From positions 57,240,501-57,304,500 of the forward strand of contig CM043697.1 of assembly GCA_023935145.1 (NCBI GenBank): DNA of 64,000 nucleotides. Direction: 5' to 3'. Shown here piece by piece: positions 36,347 to 48,754 of the stretch (position 1 is its first letter; every line of letters starts with the position of its first letter). The stretch comes from Bretschneidera sinensis. Its lineage: Eukaryota; Streptophyta; Magnoliopsida; Brassicales; Akaniaceae. The translations under genes were made by a program, and so were the position numbers. The notes under the pieces were generated by a model that was not told the origin of the DNA, did no database searches, and saw nothing but the letters and a program-made list of their open reading frames with translations.

Positions 36347-37376
36347 CTAGTCAGGATTTTAAGAAATTTATGAAGGAAAAGAATCTTTTTCTTCAAAATC
36401 TTCACTTATCTCTAATGGGACTTTTAATCCTTTCAAAACACAAGTTCATACATGTTTAAAAATCAAAACTTTACAATACCCATAAGGAGAAATGAGTTCA
36501 AAACTTCTTTGAATCAACATAATTACAACAAAAACCTAACTTTTCTTAAGAACCATTTTTATCAAGATTTTTCTTAAGAAAGTTTCAAAAACTCAAATTT
36601 TTATCTTAGTAAACATGCTTGATGATAAAAGAAAGAAAGAAAATCTTTTACCTTGATTTTGTAAGAAATTTCCTATCTTTTCTTTCAATATTCTTCCTTT
36701 TATTCTACACTTTTCTCCTTTCTCTCTTTTTCCTTTCTTTCTCTCATTCTTTCCTATTGGTTCTAGAGAAATCAAACATAACATGCTGGATTCCCCCCCC
36801 CTCTCCCCTTATTTATATACATTTTCTATATAAATTACAAAACTATCCTCATATTCTACAACTCTCTCGCAAATTATTGTAACACTTTTTAAAACTCTAA
36901 AAGCTCCCCGAAGGTAAACTTTATTATTAAAAACTCAATTTGTCTACCTATTTTTTTTTTAAAAAAGTTTCATAAGCCTTAGTAAAAACTTAGGAATCAA
37001 ATTGAACAAGCACACACCTTTACGCGTTGAAATATGAACCCCAAAATTAAAATAGTCAAATTAAAGTAATAGGTTCTACACTTAGTTTACTCACTCAAGA
37101 AACATATAATTAAATAACACCCAAACATATCATAAAATTTATACAAGCATAGAAATTTAGGGTTTAAGCCACAAACCCTCTTAAATTTCATTTAAAATCT
37201 TTACAAGATTTATTTTAGCATGGTTTAAAACAAAAGAAATCTTTTCAAGTTCTTACTTTTAAAATTTTATCAAATATTAAAGCCCAAAATATTTTTGAAG
37301 GAGTTTAGGATTGAAATTCTTTAAGAAAAATGATTTATTTTCGAAAATAAGGGCTAAAAAATAGTTTAGGGGCTTG

Positions 37377-37490
37377 GACAGTCGACTGTAGTCTGCCTAG
37401 TATCTTCCACAGTCAACTATCCAAATGGACAGTTGACTATCAATTTATTAGAAGGTTACATAGTCGATTGTGCACTTGAGACAATCGGCT
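37377..37490. repeat. Second cluster of ACAGTCGACTGT palindromes
   Basis: Five or six copies, more diverged than in the first cluster, at the matching place of the duplicated 1.1-kb LTR segment. Confidence 0.7.
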
Positions 37491-38253
37491 ATCTGGTATG
37501 GAAATCCAAAATATTTAGGGCAAACACACCATCTTTCTTTAAGGTAACCTCTTGTATCTCATGTGACTTCCAATCCAAACCAAACACAAGTTCTCAAGGT
37601 TTATAAATCAAAGGTTTTACACTACCTATGAGAAGAATTTGAACTCAAAACCCTTAAATTAACCCACTTAGTCAAAAACCCTTTTTTTTTTTTTCTTGGA
37701 ACAACTTTTTTCCCAAACTTTTCTTAAGCAAAATTTTCAAAATAAACTTCCAAGAACTCAAATCTTTAGTCTAAAAAACAAACTTGATAATAAAAACAAA
37801 GGAGAACAAGTTATTTATCTTGAGGTTTAGTGAGAAACCTCTCATTTTTTCCTTTTTCCTTTTTCCTTTTCCCCTTCTTCCTCTCTTTTTTATTCTTTTC
37901 TTTTCACTCTCCTCTTTCTTTTTCTCCTCTCTCCTGGTCACTCTAGAAAGATCTAGCCAATGCTGGTCCTTTCTTTCCCTCTCCAACCTATTTATAAGCT
38001 AACTTTTCATTTATTGCAGCATTACCCCTTCAACTTTACACCTCTTCCAATATCTACCCCATTTTACTTTAAAATTTCAATAATTAAACCAAAATATATT
38101 TTTATCAATTAAAATTTTATTTTATTTACTTGTTGCCAAGTTTTAACAAACCTTAATACAAAAAAATTATATGTTAAAACTAAATGAATGCACTGGACAC
38201 GCGTTGAAGCGTTCACCTCGAAAATAAAATATTCTAATCAAAGTACCGGACTC

Positions 38254-40029
38254 CACAATACTCCCCAATTAATAAAAATTTTGTCCCCGAAATTTTCTCA
38301 ACCAGGGTTCATAGAACAACATGGTATCACTTCCCAACATCTTTCTCACAATCTCAAATATACTCTTCAATTTCTACACTCTCATCAAAATTCATCATCA
38401 ACTAGAACTTTTTCTATATTGTTGCCAACCAGCTATTTAATTACTAAGGTGATTAAACGTACTACACTCATGAACTCCATCCGATCTTACTAAAAACATT
38501 TTTTTATTTATTAAACAGTACTTGCCCTTCTATCAACCATTCAATATCATATTCTATTATTTCCTTGCCATTCGATTCATCCAACTAGCCCCTCCAACTA
38601 AGCATTCTCAAACAAAAGTATTGTTCAAATTATTTTCCTTTTAACATCTTTCTATTATTCTTGTTTTTCAAAACTAAAATTTCTATCATCTCATATTCCC
38701 CTCTGAATCCATTAATTTCTAACTTGACTTCTTGCTTCAAGTACCTCCAATACGAGATGATTTTATTCATGCATCTCATCCAAGATATTTCTTCACCAAG
38801 TCACTTACCAACTAATCATTTTCTCTCATCAATTAGTAATTTCCTCCTCAACTATATATTATATTTAGGATTCGGCAACTGTGTTACCAAAATTTATGTA
38901 CTTCTTTCAACTTAGTCCTTTTCTCAAATCCTCAATTCTTTTACTTCACAATTTCGATTTCACCTACATAAAAGAAATAATCAACTACAAGTCAACTTTT
39001 GAATCAGTTACAAGAAATTTCTAGCATATCTAAAATAAAATGATTTAATTAGTAATTCAAACCCAAATTTCTATATTTTCTTCATCAGGTTAAACTAACA
39101 AATAAATTCATAAGTAATCCTACACTAGTAACGGTTAAGTACTTTTACTCTCTACTACAACTCTAATTAACTAATCTCTCTTTAACAGCAACAGTACGTC
39201 ACAACCATTCCATAACATCGTTTGTAGAATGATAAACCAGTTATTCATATTCATAGTTTAACAAACTTCATTATACAACTCTCTTCTCAAACTTTATCAC
39301 TTAGTTCTTCAAATGTAACTTAATTAATTTTATCCTTAACCTCTACTTAAACTTCCTAAGATCTTACGCACATAAACCTTTCCTTTGGTGTTGATCACAC
39401 TTCAAATATACCATCATTTCAGAATCTTTCCATTTCTTTATGTATTTTCCTATATCAAAACTTCTACCCATTTCCCATGTTTGTAGATTTTAACTCACCC
39501 ATACACGTAACATATCAATCGTACTTAGAATTTTATCTCCTCCCAATTTATTTTTTATACTTTTATTCCTTTTTCCTTTTAACGGTTCCATCTTCAACAT
39601 TATCAATAACCAAACACTTTTTGAGATTACACTTTATAAAAAGTTCTAACTAAACCATCAATTAAGCACAAATCAGTGAATTCTTACATCTAATCTAATA
39701 TATCCTTAACTTTTTGATTGCTATCACATTCATTACCTTTACCGAGTTACTCCATCTCCCCTTAATCCTAGCAATAAAACTCAATACTAAGAACCCAATA
39801 AATTTTTTCTCACCTATCTCAAACTCAACCTCTTATCATTTAGCTCATCGAACTATAATATCTTCATTTCTTTTACTCAATCTTTATTTCTCGAACCAAC
39901 ATTTACGTACTCTAAATTTTTTTCTTAACTTAATTACACTTCCAACTCCTTTTCTTTTCTCGTTTCTCTTTCTGGTCTGTTTAGGAAATAAAATCTTATA
40001 GCAAACCATTTAATACCATACCTCCACAT
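38254..40029 (-). mobile_element. Second chromovirus interior, 3' part (decayed)
   Basis: Parallels 7538-9540 along its length, including the interior tail ACCAGGGTTCATAG and the C/T-rich end near 39940. It is on the minus strand and lies upstream of the J LTR, which suggests a tandem chromovirus array. No gene is readable. Copia B borders it on the right, and the expected continuation is not found after Copia B. Confidence 0.5.
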
Positions 40030-40370
40030 TATTAGAATTAGTGCATACTTCATGGGTCTAGAACCCTCGATGACCATGGGGTCCTGCTCTGTACACGTTT
40101 TGGGTCTTTCTTTGCTTGATGGTTTGGGTTTGGGCTCATGAATAGCTGTTGTTTTGTAGCAGATTGAAAACCCTAATTAGGACATCTTAAGTTGATTATA
40201 AATACTCTTTATGTATTGAGCACACATTGTAACGAGAGATTTGAGAGGTTGATTATAGTAAAACTTCTGGCAGGACATATCCTTATTCTAGGGTGAACTT
40301 GGGTATATCGTGTCTTATTATTCTATTTTTGTTTATTATTCGGGTGATTGATAGGTTTCAAATCGTCCGA
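40030..40370 (+). repeat. Copia B 5' LTR
   Basis: Starts TATTAGAATTAGTGC (TGTTAGATTTGG in the 3' copy) and ends near AAATCGTCCGA. It contains ATTGTAACGAGAGA, also found in the 3' LTR. Confidence 0.8.
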
Positions 40371-40384
40371 TTGGTATCAAAGCC
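40371..40384 (+). promoter_or_regulatory. Copia B primer-binding site
   Basis: TTGGTATCAAAGCC fits initiator tRNA-Met and lies at the end of the 5' LTR. Confidence 0.75.
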
Positions 40385-40410
40385 TAGTGTTCGAGTATTA
40401 AAGATCAGAG

Positions 40411-42575
40411 ATGTCGATAGGATCATGGATTGAAATCAAAAAGTTAGGAGGGAAGGGCATCTAGTTGTGGAAATTGAAGATGGAAGATCTACTCATGGAT
40501 AGGGACCTATAGACAGTGATAGTCAATGAGATACCAAAGAGTATGATGAGCATAACGACAGCGTCCATGGTAGAGGCAATGTCATTGGTAGTGGTTTCAG
40601 TGTCATCTTCAGCATCCATCACGAAGTGGGAGAAGCTCGATCAAAAGGTACAAAGTCTGATTCGAATATGCTTGGTCGATTATGTCTTGCTAAACATTTC
40701 TGGAGAGAAGACTACCAAAAAACTCTAGAAGAAGCTGGAAAACCTTTATTAGAGTAAATCTCTAGTAAACAAACTGTTTCTGAGGAAGAAGTTGTATATC
40801 CTTCGGATGATTGAGGGATAATTTTTCTCTGTTCACCTACATGAGTTCAACAATTTGATAGGTTAGTTATTATCTATCAGTGTTGATGTGACAGATGACG
40901 ATAAGACTATTAAACTACATTGTTCATTGCCTGATTCATGGGATAACTTGATAGTTGTGATTTGTAGTGGTACGACTGATCTATCCTTTGAGAATATAGT
41001 GGCAACCTTATTGTCTAAGGAGATGAGGTGGCAGGGTACAGAGAACTCATCAAAGGAGGCCTTATCTGTGAGAGGGTGAACCCATTATAGAGACTACAAG
41101 AATTCTAGTGATAAACCCAAGTCTAGGGGAAGATTGAAAAGAATGGATAAATCTGGGTTGAAGTGTAGGAAGCCTAGATACCTGAAGAAGGATTATAGAA
41201 GTAAGAGTGTGAACCGTGACAAGCGGACAAGTGAGATATCAGCTTTAGAAAACAAGAACCAGGATAATGATGCTGGTGACTTATATATGGCATTCTCTTT
41301 GGCTCAATCAGATCGAAGTCTTTGGATAATTGACACAGGAGAATTCTTTCACATGACACCTCACATGGACTGGTTTCGTGAGTATGAAACCTTTGATGAG
41401 GGAAACATTTTATTGGGAAATAACTCTCCGATGAAAATTATTGGTCATGGAAATGTGAAGTTGAAGATGAATGATGGGATAATCAGGACACTTCCAGGGG
41501 TGATGCATATTCCAAGTTTCAGCAGGAACCTGATTGTCAGTCAACAAGATCTCACGTTCCACTTTTAAATCCTTTAACTCTAAAGTACAGTACAAAGTCA
41601 GTGTAGTGGAGGTTTTATCTCTGAAAAGGTGACTGATGATAAGGTGAAGTCCTCTATGTTGTGGCATCATAGGCTTGGGCATATAAGTGAAAAGGGACTA
41701 TCTACTTTATTGTCGAAGAAGATGGTGAAGGGAGTCCTAAATTGCTCAATGGGATTTAATTTCTATGAGCATTATCTATATAGCAAGCAGAACTGCGTGA
41801 CTTTTAAGTCTGTTGGCACGAGGGGGAAGGGTATTTTGGATTTGATACACAATGATGTGTTTGGGTCAGTTTCAGTCCATTATCTTGGAAAATGAAGGTA
41901 TTACGTCTCTTTCATTGATAATTTTTCAAGGTATGCATTTATATACTCCATTAAGAGTAAAGCTGAAGCATTTGATAAGTTTCAAGAGTTTAAAGTATTG
42001 GTAGAAAATCAGACGGAAAGAAAGATAAATGTACTGAGAATAATTAATGGAGGAGAGCAATTCTGTGTGTCAATCGGCATTGCAAGATAGAAAACAACTC
42101 CATATATACCTCAATAGAATGGGATGGTCGAGAGACTCAATCAGTCACTCATGGAGAAATCGAGGAGTATACTAAGTTGTGCTGGCTTGGAGCCAGAGTT
42201 TTGGCCAGAGGCAGTGGCTATGACATGTTATCTGAAGAACAGGTCACCTACATCAGCTTTGCAGGATCAGACACTGTTTGAGGTACTATTCGGGAAAAAG
42301 CCAAGTTTGACTCATGTTAAGGTGTTTGGTTGTGATGTTTATATGCATGTGCTAAAAGAAATGAGGAACAAACTTGATAGAAAATCAGTGAAGTGCATTT
42401 TCATTGGTTACAAGGATCGGGTTAAGGGGTACAAGCTATAGACTCCAGAAAACATGAGTACAGTTTTCAACAGAGATATGTTCAAAGAAACACAAAGGAA
42501 TGTGGCAGCTGTCCAAGATGTACCAAAACAGCCAAAGAAGGTTATGATTGATCTTAGCTCAGAAGATAGAGAATG
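40411..42575 (+). pseudogene. Copia B gag, protease and integrase
   Basis: From the ATG at 40411 (MSIGSWIEIKKLGGKG) gag is broken by several stops. A decayed knuckle near 41150 (LKCRKPRYLKKDYR) has lost ligands. The protease (41320 on) reads WIIDTGEFFHMTPHMDWF, with the active site DTG kept, and ILLGNNSPMKIIGHG. Integrase shows LWHHRLGHISEKGLS, FIDNFSRYAFIYSIK, LRIINGGEQF (DNG lost), then the open frame 42124-42441 with NGMVERLNQSLMEKSRSIL and FIGYKDRVKGYKL. Confidence 0.82.
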
Positions 42576-42779
42576 AGAGACTACCCCATAGACTGCATCA
42601 GATATTTTAGATTTCGAGTCAGTTGGATCTGAGAACGATAGTCATGTTTCTGATGTGGAGGATAAGGATTCATATGCTAGTTCGGGGGTGGAGACCACAC
42701 TAGTCATGAGGAGATCCACAGGGGTTAGGAGGCCACCCATCAGGTATTCCCCTAGTGCTTGCAGTATATTATATGCTTT

Positions 42780-44390
42780 ATAAATTACTAGTGATGATCC
42801 TAGAACAGTGAAAGATGTGAGAACCTCATAGGATGCAAAATTGTAAGAGGATACTATGAAAGAGGAGATGCAGATGCAGGCACATAACAAGAATGGAACA
42901 TGGAGCCTTGTGAAATTTCCTAGGGATAGGAAGGAAATTGGATGCAAATGGGTTTTCAAGAAGAAAACAAATGCAGATGGAATGGTAGAAAAATACAAGG
43001 CATATCTGGTTGCAAAGAGGTACTCGTAAATAGAGGGAATTGACCATGATGAGATATTTTCACTAATAGCAAAATTAAGATCTATCAGATTTGTCTTATC
43101 TATAGCAGTTTCTTATGATCTAGAGGTCGAGCAACTAAATGTGAAGATAGTTTTCCTTCACGAGGACATAGAGGAGGAAATTTACATGAAACAACCTGAA
43201 AGCTTTGGGAGCAAAGGCAAGGAAAAGCTAGTTTGTAAATTGAACAAGCCATTGGACGGACTAAAGCAGTCACCACAAATATGTACCAGAAGTTTGACAC
43301 GTACGCCATTCAACTTGGGTTTACTCACACCTATGTTGATCAATGCATCAATGTGAAAACGTTAGGGGTTGATTTTATCATTTTAACCTTGTATATTAAT
43401 GATATGATGTTGATTTAAAATAATAAGAATGATTAGCACCATGAAGGCATCGTTGGCAAGGCAGTTTGACATGAAAGACCTAGAGCCAGTAAACTTTATC
43501 TTGGGTATGTTGATAAAGAGGGATCATGAAAAGTGAAAACTGTTGCTAAGTCAGAAGAAGTATATTGAAGAAGTGTTGAAGAAATTTAACATGTCTAACA
43601 GCAAGCCAGTAGGGACTCCTATGTCTTTGGGAACCAAGTTATTTGCAGAACAATGTCTGAAGATGGAGGAAGTAGCTAAAGAGATGGCGCACGTACCTAA
43701 TGCTAGTGTTGTTGGAAGCTTGATGTACGCTATGGTGTGTATGAGACCAGATATTGCCCAAGCAGTGGGAGTATTGCGCAGATATATGTCTAATCTTGAG
43801 AAAGAGCATTAGACTACAATCAATAGAGTTCTTAGATATTTTAGTGGCATGTCAAATTTTACATTTTGTTATGGAGGTATGGGAGATGAGAAGAATCTTG
43901 ATATTGTAGGATTGGTTGATGCTGATTGGGGAGGAGGTATTGATAAATGGAGGTCTACAAGCAGATAAGTGTTCAATTTTTATGGTGGGATGGTGAATTG
44001 GATGAGTAAGAGGAAAAATGTTGTTTCACTTTCATCCACAAAAGCAGAGTATATGGCGATAATTCATGCTAGAAAGGAAGTTGTTTGGCTTCAAAGGTTA
44101 TGTGTTGAGCTTGGGTTTAAACAATGAGCAATGAAGTTGAAATGTGACAATCAAGGTGCTATCTTCTTAGCAAAGAATCCTGCATTTCATTCACAAACGA
44201 AGTACATTGATATCTAATATCACTTCATACAGGAAGAGATTGAAGAGAAGGTGATAATCTTGGAGAAAGTCGATACAACAGTGAACAAAGCAGATTTCTT
44301 AACTAAGGCAGTTAGTCTAGCGAAGTTTGAGTGGTGTGCTACTAAGATGGGCTTGAAGAAACAGAGTTCTAGAAAGTTTTCCATGTGTGT
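42780..44390 (+). pseudogene. Copia B reverse transcriptase and RNase H
   Basis: RT pieces read KEEMQMQAHNKNGTWSLV, GCKWVFKKKTNADG, EQLNVKIVFLHEDIEEEIYM and LNKPLDGLKQSPQ. After a frameshift comes the box LYINDMM, where YVDD has become YIND. The frame 43543-43812 gives SQKKYIEEVLKKFNMSNSKP and MRPDIAQAVGVLRRYMSN. RNase H reads VDADWGGGIDKWRSTS, LSSTKAEYMAIIHARKEV, CDNQGAIFLAKNPAFH and KVDTTVNKADFLTKAV. Stops lie between the pieces. Confidence 0.82.
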
Positions 44391-44413
44391 GAAGTATTTA
44401 CCAAGTGGGAGAT

Positions 44414-44815
44414 TGTTAGATTTGGTGCATACTTCACGGGTCCAGATCTATAGAACCCTCGCCGACTACAGGTCCCGCTCCCTAGTGAGGGAGAGATGGG
44501 GTAGGGGGCAGCGTCCCCAAAAATTTCAGGCCCTATACACGTTTTGGGTTTGCTTTTTTGCTTGATGGTTTGGGCTTGGGCCCATGAATAACCGTGGTTT
44601 TGCAGCAGGGCGAAAACTCTAATTAGGGTTTCTTAAGTTGCTTATAAATACTCTCTATGTACTGAGCGCACATTGTAACGAGAGATTTAGAAGGTTGATT
44701 ATGGTGAAACTTCTGGCAAGACGTAGCCGTATTCTAGGGTGAACCTAGGTATATTGTGTCTTATTATTTTCTTTTTATTTATTATTCGTACAATTGACAG
44801 GTCTTGAATCGTTCA
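44414..44815 (+). repeat. Copia B 3' LTR
   Basis: Starts TGTTAGATTTGGTGC after the purine tract AAGTGGGAGAT (44403-44413) and ends near TTGAATCGTTCA. It carries about 50-60 bp near 44460-44520 (GTGAGGGAGAGATGGGG) that the 5' LTR lacks. Confidence 0.8.
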
Positions 44816-45169
44816 CCTTATTAGGTGGATCATATCACATGCCCTTCATAGGCCAATCACATTCAATATCCCTCAATGGGTGAATCAAGATCATCACATC
44901 AATCATCAATGAAGTGAAATGTAATGCAATATAGTGAAATGTAATGCAATATAATGAAATGAGAGGCATGTTCATGTCTCAACTCATCTCATCACATGTC
45001 ATTGCCCCTAACTGGGTTAGTCTCGTCATAATGCCCCTAACTAGGCTAGTCTCATCATAATGCCTCTCACTGTGCAAATCATATAACAACAAGGACGTCT
45101 CCTCATATAATACTCGTGTTCTGAAAGTAAGGCTAAATAAGTAATTTGATAGATATTACATAGAAGTAA

Positions 45170-45229
<60 letters not shown>

Positions 45230-45419
45230 GATTTACTATTGAAAAAAGAAATTGAAGCAGCATGGATAAGTTCACAACCATATGAACTTCTGAGAAGTTT
45301 TAAAAAAATGTAATAAATTTAAGGAAAAAGGTTTGTTCTTGATAATATGATTTTTCATACTTGTACTTTTGAGCTTCGTGATAAATTTTGAGGTCGAAAT
45401 TTTTATAAGGAATGTAGAA
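44816..45419 (+). other. Chromovirus LTR fragment, (TA)n and interior tail
   Basis: 44820-45110 matches the short-repeat part of chromovirus LTRs (CCCTTCATAGGCCAATCAC and GCCCCTAACTGGG units). A (TA)n run fills 45174-45226. The stretch from 45360 (GATAAATTTTGAGGTCGAAATTTTTATAAGG) is an interior 3' tail leading into LTR L. No gene is seen. Confidence 0.55.
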
Positions 45420-45685
45420 TATAATACCCAAATTTTTACATAGCATTTAGTCATTTAATATATGGTTTCAGAACATAAAATTTTGTGGGATTAATTTTAT
45501 TAATTATTCAAATATTTTATTATTTTATTTTATGAGAGTATAAACAAATATATATATATATATTGGTATAATTAAAAACGTTATGAAATAATATATATAA
45601 TTAAAAAAATGACTTGGGCTAGTTACCAATTTTCCTAAATATGAGCAAAGAAAGTTGTTGAGGCAAGATTCCAACAAATGAAGAA

Positions 45686-45722
<37 letters not shown>

Positions 45723-47723
45723 CTAAAAAAAAATAATGAGAAAACATAGATTTAATTGCTGGAGGATTTTCTTTGTTTAAGTAGTATGTAGTATTGTGGA
45801 TAGGTACAATTAGAAGACTGTAGAATATGCCAGAAGTATTGACTTGCCACATGTGTAAATCTTCCACCCTACAAGTGTCGTCTTCCATTGACGTTTTGTT
45901 TTTAGTACTCATCTTCATTTTACTCACCATATTTTACTCATCTACTATAAATTACCAAAACTACGGTAAAAAAAGGGGAAAAAAAAAAAGTGTACACTGC
46001 CTATAAGTAGGCTTTACATGTGTTCGTTTGGGGAAGAAAGGAAACTTAACTAAGTCCATTACCAAACACATGGCAACATACAAGCTCTTGCAATCATTCT
46101 ACCAAATAAACTTTTCATATTTTTTTATTAGTCCATTCCTATAACTTTGTTTTCTTATATTTTAAGGTACAATACAACCAATTCATTTAAAAAAACAAGG
46201 TATAAGACTTTTTTCTTCAAAGAAAATTTATGAAGAAAAGAGAAAGACAAAAAAGAAGAAAAAGAAAGAAAGGCAGAGAAGATATGGAGAAAACGTGGGA
46301 GAATTGATAAATTGAAGAGATTGAATGAAAATTATGGTTAAAATTCAAGAAAATTTAGTTTGAAGAGTTTTTTCACAAATATTGAAAGGTTTTTTGTACT
46401 CAACACTTTTACCGGTTTAATTTTAAGAGATTCTGGAATTTTGTATTAAGGTATTGGTGATTAACAATCTCAAGAAATTGCTGAAAGGAGCAAAAAAAGC
46501 AAGGAGGTGATCCAAGGGTAGCTTTAAGTGCTACGTGGTGAGTTAAATTTACTTTTAGTAATCGATAGCAATAAAAATATGAATTTATGATATTTGAATA
46601 AATTGTTCAATTATAATTATTTAATAATGTATTTTCTGTTATGCATGATAATTGATTGATTTATTGATTAGAGATTTAATAGTATGTTGAATATTAATTA
46701 TATAAGAAATTATATTTTAAAAAGGGATGGATTAATGAAAAATAAACTGAGAAATTGTATGAAATTTATAAAAATATGATTGAAAAATTAATATCATATA
46801 TGATGAGACAATTTAATAAATATAATAAAAATAATAATTTTGAGAAAGAGCTAGATAGTTAAATTGAATGCTTTGATGTATGCTTGTTTGCATGTTATTG
46901 CTTATATTCATAAAAAGGGAAGACTAGGAAGGTAGCTGGTCTGGCTGAAACATGTCGACATATGGGAAGACGTTCCCAGATGATAATATGAAATGATCTG
47001 ATGAGGTAGAAAGAAAGATAATTTAAATTCATGCATTACAGTTGTTTTAAATATTTAATATTAATGTGTGAGATGCTAAATAATCAGTTTTTATTATTAA
47101 ATTATTGATAGATAAATAGAAAGGATGACGTAATAAAGAATTATATTATTAATTGTTGGTATGATATGAACTTTATGATGATATTAAATTGATAAATTAT
47201 ACGAGATATATGTATTAAAAGAAGATAACATGATAATTTATTTATTAAGAGAAATGGATAAATGATTAAATTAGAATGTGAAAAAAGATAGATGATTAAT
47301 TACACCAATTTATCAATGAATGAATATAACGAGAAGTATACAAATCGAGTACTTCTAGTAAATTTAATTCACAGAGCTTGTGAAGCTCACTCATTGTTAA
47401 ATAATTTCAAGTAGCGGGCAGGATAGATAAATTTGTGAGTTGAGATTCAAACTGAGTTATTATTTGTAAGTCTTGTGGTCCACATTCTCAGACTAATGGA
47501 AGAAGAAGAATAAAAAAATATTGTAGAGATTCATGTGTCTTTAGTATGTTGTATATATTGTTTGAGATAGGATAGTAATAATGTAACTCCTTTGTTGAGG
47601 GTTGATGTATATATATTTTCAGTTGATATATGTTTTTATATTGTTGCATATATGTGTCGTGCTGGGATTTCAAAACATGACGACACCGTCTTGGGGGTGG
47701 CCAACCTGGGATAGGTCGTTACA
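45420..47723 (+). repeat. Chromovirus LTR L (plus strand)
   Basis: Starts TATAATACCC (a decayed TGTAATACCC) after the interior-tail motif and ends GGTCGTTACA, about 2.3 kb. It is the family of LTR K at 1-1587, in opposite orientation. An (AAT)n run lies at 45686-45721. No primer site follows at 47724, so it reads as a 3' or lone LTR. The matching start of the next fragment rather than a target duplication lies on its right. No gene is seen. Confidence 0.65.
45686..45721. repeat. (AAT)n microsatellite
   Basis: About twelve AAT units inside LTR L. Confidence 0.95.
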
Positions 47724-48754
47724 CCCCATGTACCAGTAAGCTTTCCAACAACATTAATCCACTCATTTCCACCTCACTTTCCACTCCACTCGGTTCTATT
47801 TCACTTTCCATTCCACTCAGTTCCATCTCACTTTTCATTCAACTTTGTTTCACCTCACTTTCAACTTCATTTGGTTCCACCTTGCTTTCCACTCCACTCT
47901 TTTCCATAATATCATCAAGACAAAAACATCACAACATTTCATTAAAGGAAAATACATTAAATCTATTCACATCAGTTTTCTTGTACATCCATTTATATAT
48001 CTACATATATATTGTGTCATTCATATCCCCAAAATCATTCGTTTAGTCATTCATATCACATCGTTTCTTTAAAACACACAAAGACGTAACTACACATATC
48101 TTTTTTTGAATTCATACATAATATTTAAAGAAATTTAAAGTTTTCACAATCTTCGTACTTACATAAGCTTTAAGCTTTAAGCTTTAAGCTTTACGCTTTT
48201 ATTTTATGAATTATTATGCTTACTAAAAGTAAGGTGATACTCACCTTTAGAAACAAGTCCTAGTCTCACCTAATGAACATACTATTTAGCATAACGGCCC
48301 ATTCCAAGTGGGCTATACTCTGAATGGCTCGATTACCGTTTAGCACTGAGTACCTTGACTCAAGATGCAATCATACAAAGACTTACAATTCAAACAATAT
48401 TAATTTCCAATCAAATCAAATCTATACAAACACACATCTTTACATACATGAAACTTTTCAATAAAACAAATTAATTCTTAAAATTTTACAAAAAGATGTA
48501 ATAAAATAAAAGAATATTTCAAATATCCTCAAACTGCACACTTTTACAATTGTTAAACTAAGACACATAACTTAAACTCCCAAAGAGACTCAGAAGGTAA
48601 GGATGCTGTGTACGAGGACCTTATTGAGGTTTCCCTTCGACTTCAAATACACTTCTTCTAAGGCTTTCATGAAAGGTTAATAAAATAAAAGAGTGAGCTA
48701 AAGAGTTCAGTGAGTAAACATCTTATTAAAAGTAGTCATTTCGAGGGAAAGCCT
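47724..48754 (-). mobile_element. Chromovirus LTR fragments
   Basis: No gene seen. 47724-48288 resembles middle parts of J-type LTRs (ATGTACCAGTA like ACGTACCGGTA at 35320 and 60440; AAGCTTACTAAAAGTAAGG like 35810). From about 48289 ATAACGGCCCATTCCAAGTG looks like a decayed LTR edge comparable to 34391. The end (GAGTGAGCTAAAGAGTTCAG) matches 34770. Element G interrupts it, and it resumes at 59718. Confidence 0.5.

Larger units (their letters stand above)
34391..38253 (-). repeat. Chromovirus J LTR, with internal tandem duplication
   Basis: On the minus strand it runs from TGTGGAGTCCGG at 38253 to ...GATCGTTACA at 34391, about 3.9 kb. This is long for such an LTR because about 1.1 kb is duplicated (35930-37080 against 37090-38250). 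The interior-tail motif TTTTGTCCCCGAAATTTT lies just outside the right end. It has a ~28-bp repeat (35100-35215) and two clusters of ACAGTCGACTGT-type palindromes. Interior sequence is present on both sides, so it is shared by two tandem units. Confidence 0.6.
40030..44815 (+). mobile_element. Copia B, small-LTR Tork/Tnt1-type element
   Basis: A plus-strand Ty1/copia element of 4.8 kb with short LTRs (about 340 and 402 bp), distinct in sequence from Copia A/C/D. It has primer site, gag, protease, integrase, RT and RNase H remnants in copia order. I could not find a matching target duplication. The left flank is chromovirus interior and the right flank is chromovirus LTR, so a rearrangement probably followed insertion. 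Confidence 0.85.

Noticed and set aside
37771..38002. Highly charged minus-strand frame (KKEEEKK type) and its hydrophobic mirror
   Set aside because: Both come from one C/T-rich low-complexity tract inside the chromovirus LTR; the duplicated copy at 36593-36882 shows another such pair with different residues.
40030..44815. 5-bp target duplication for Copia B
   Set aside because: Left flank (CTCCACAT) and right flank (CCTTATTAGG) do not match at 4-6 bp, and the flanks come from different parts of chromovirus sequence.
45420..47723. Solo LTR with target duplication
   Set aside because: Interior tail precedes it and no 5-bp duplication is visible at its ends, so I call it only a 3' or lone LTR.
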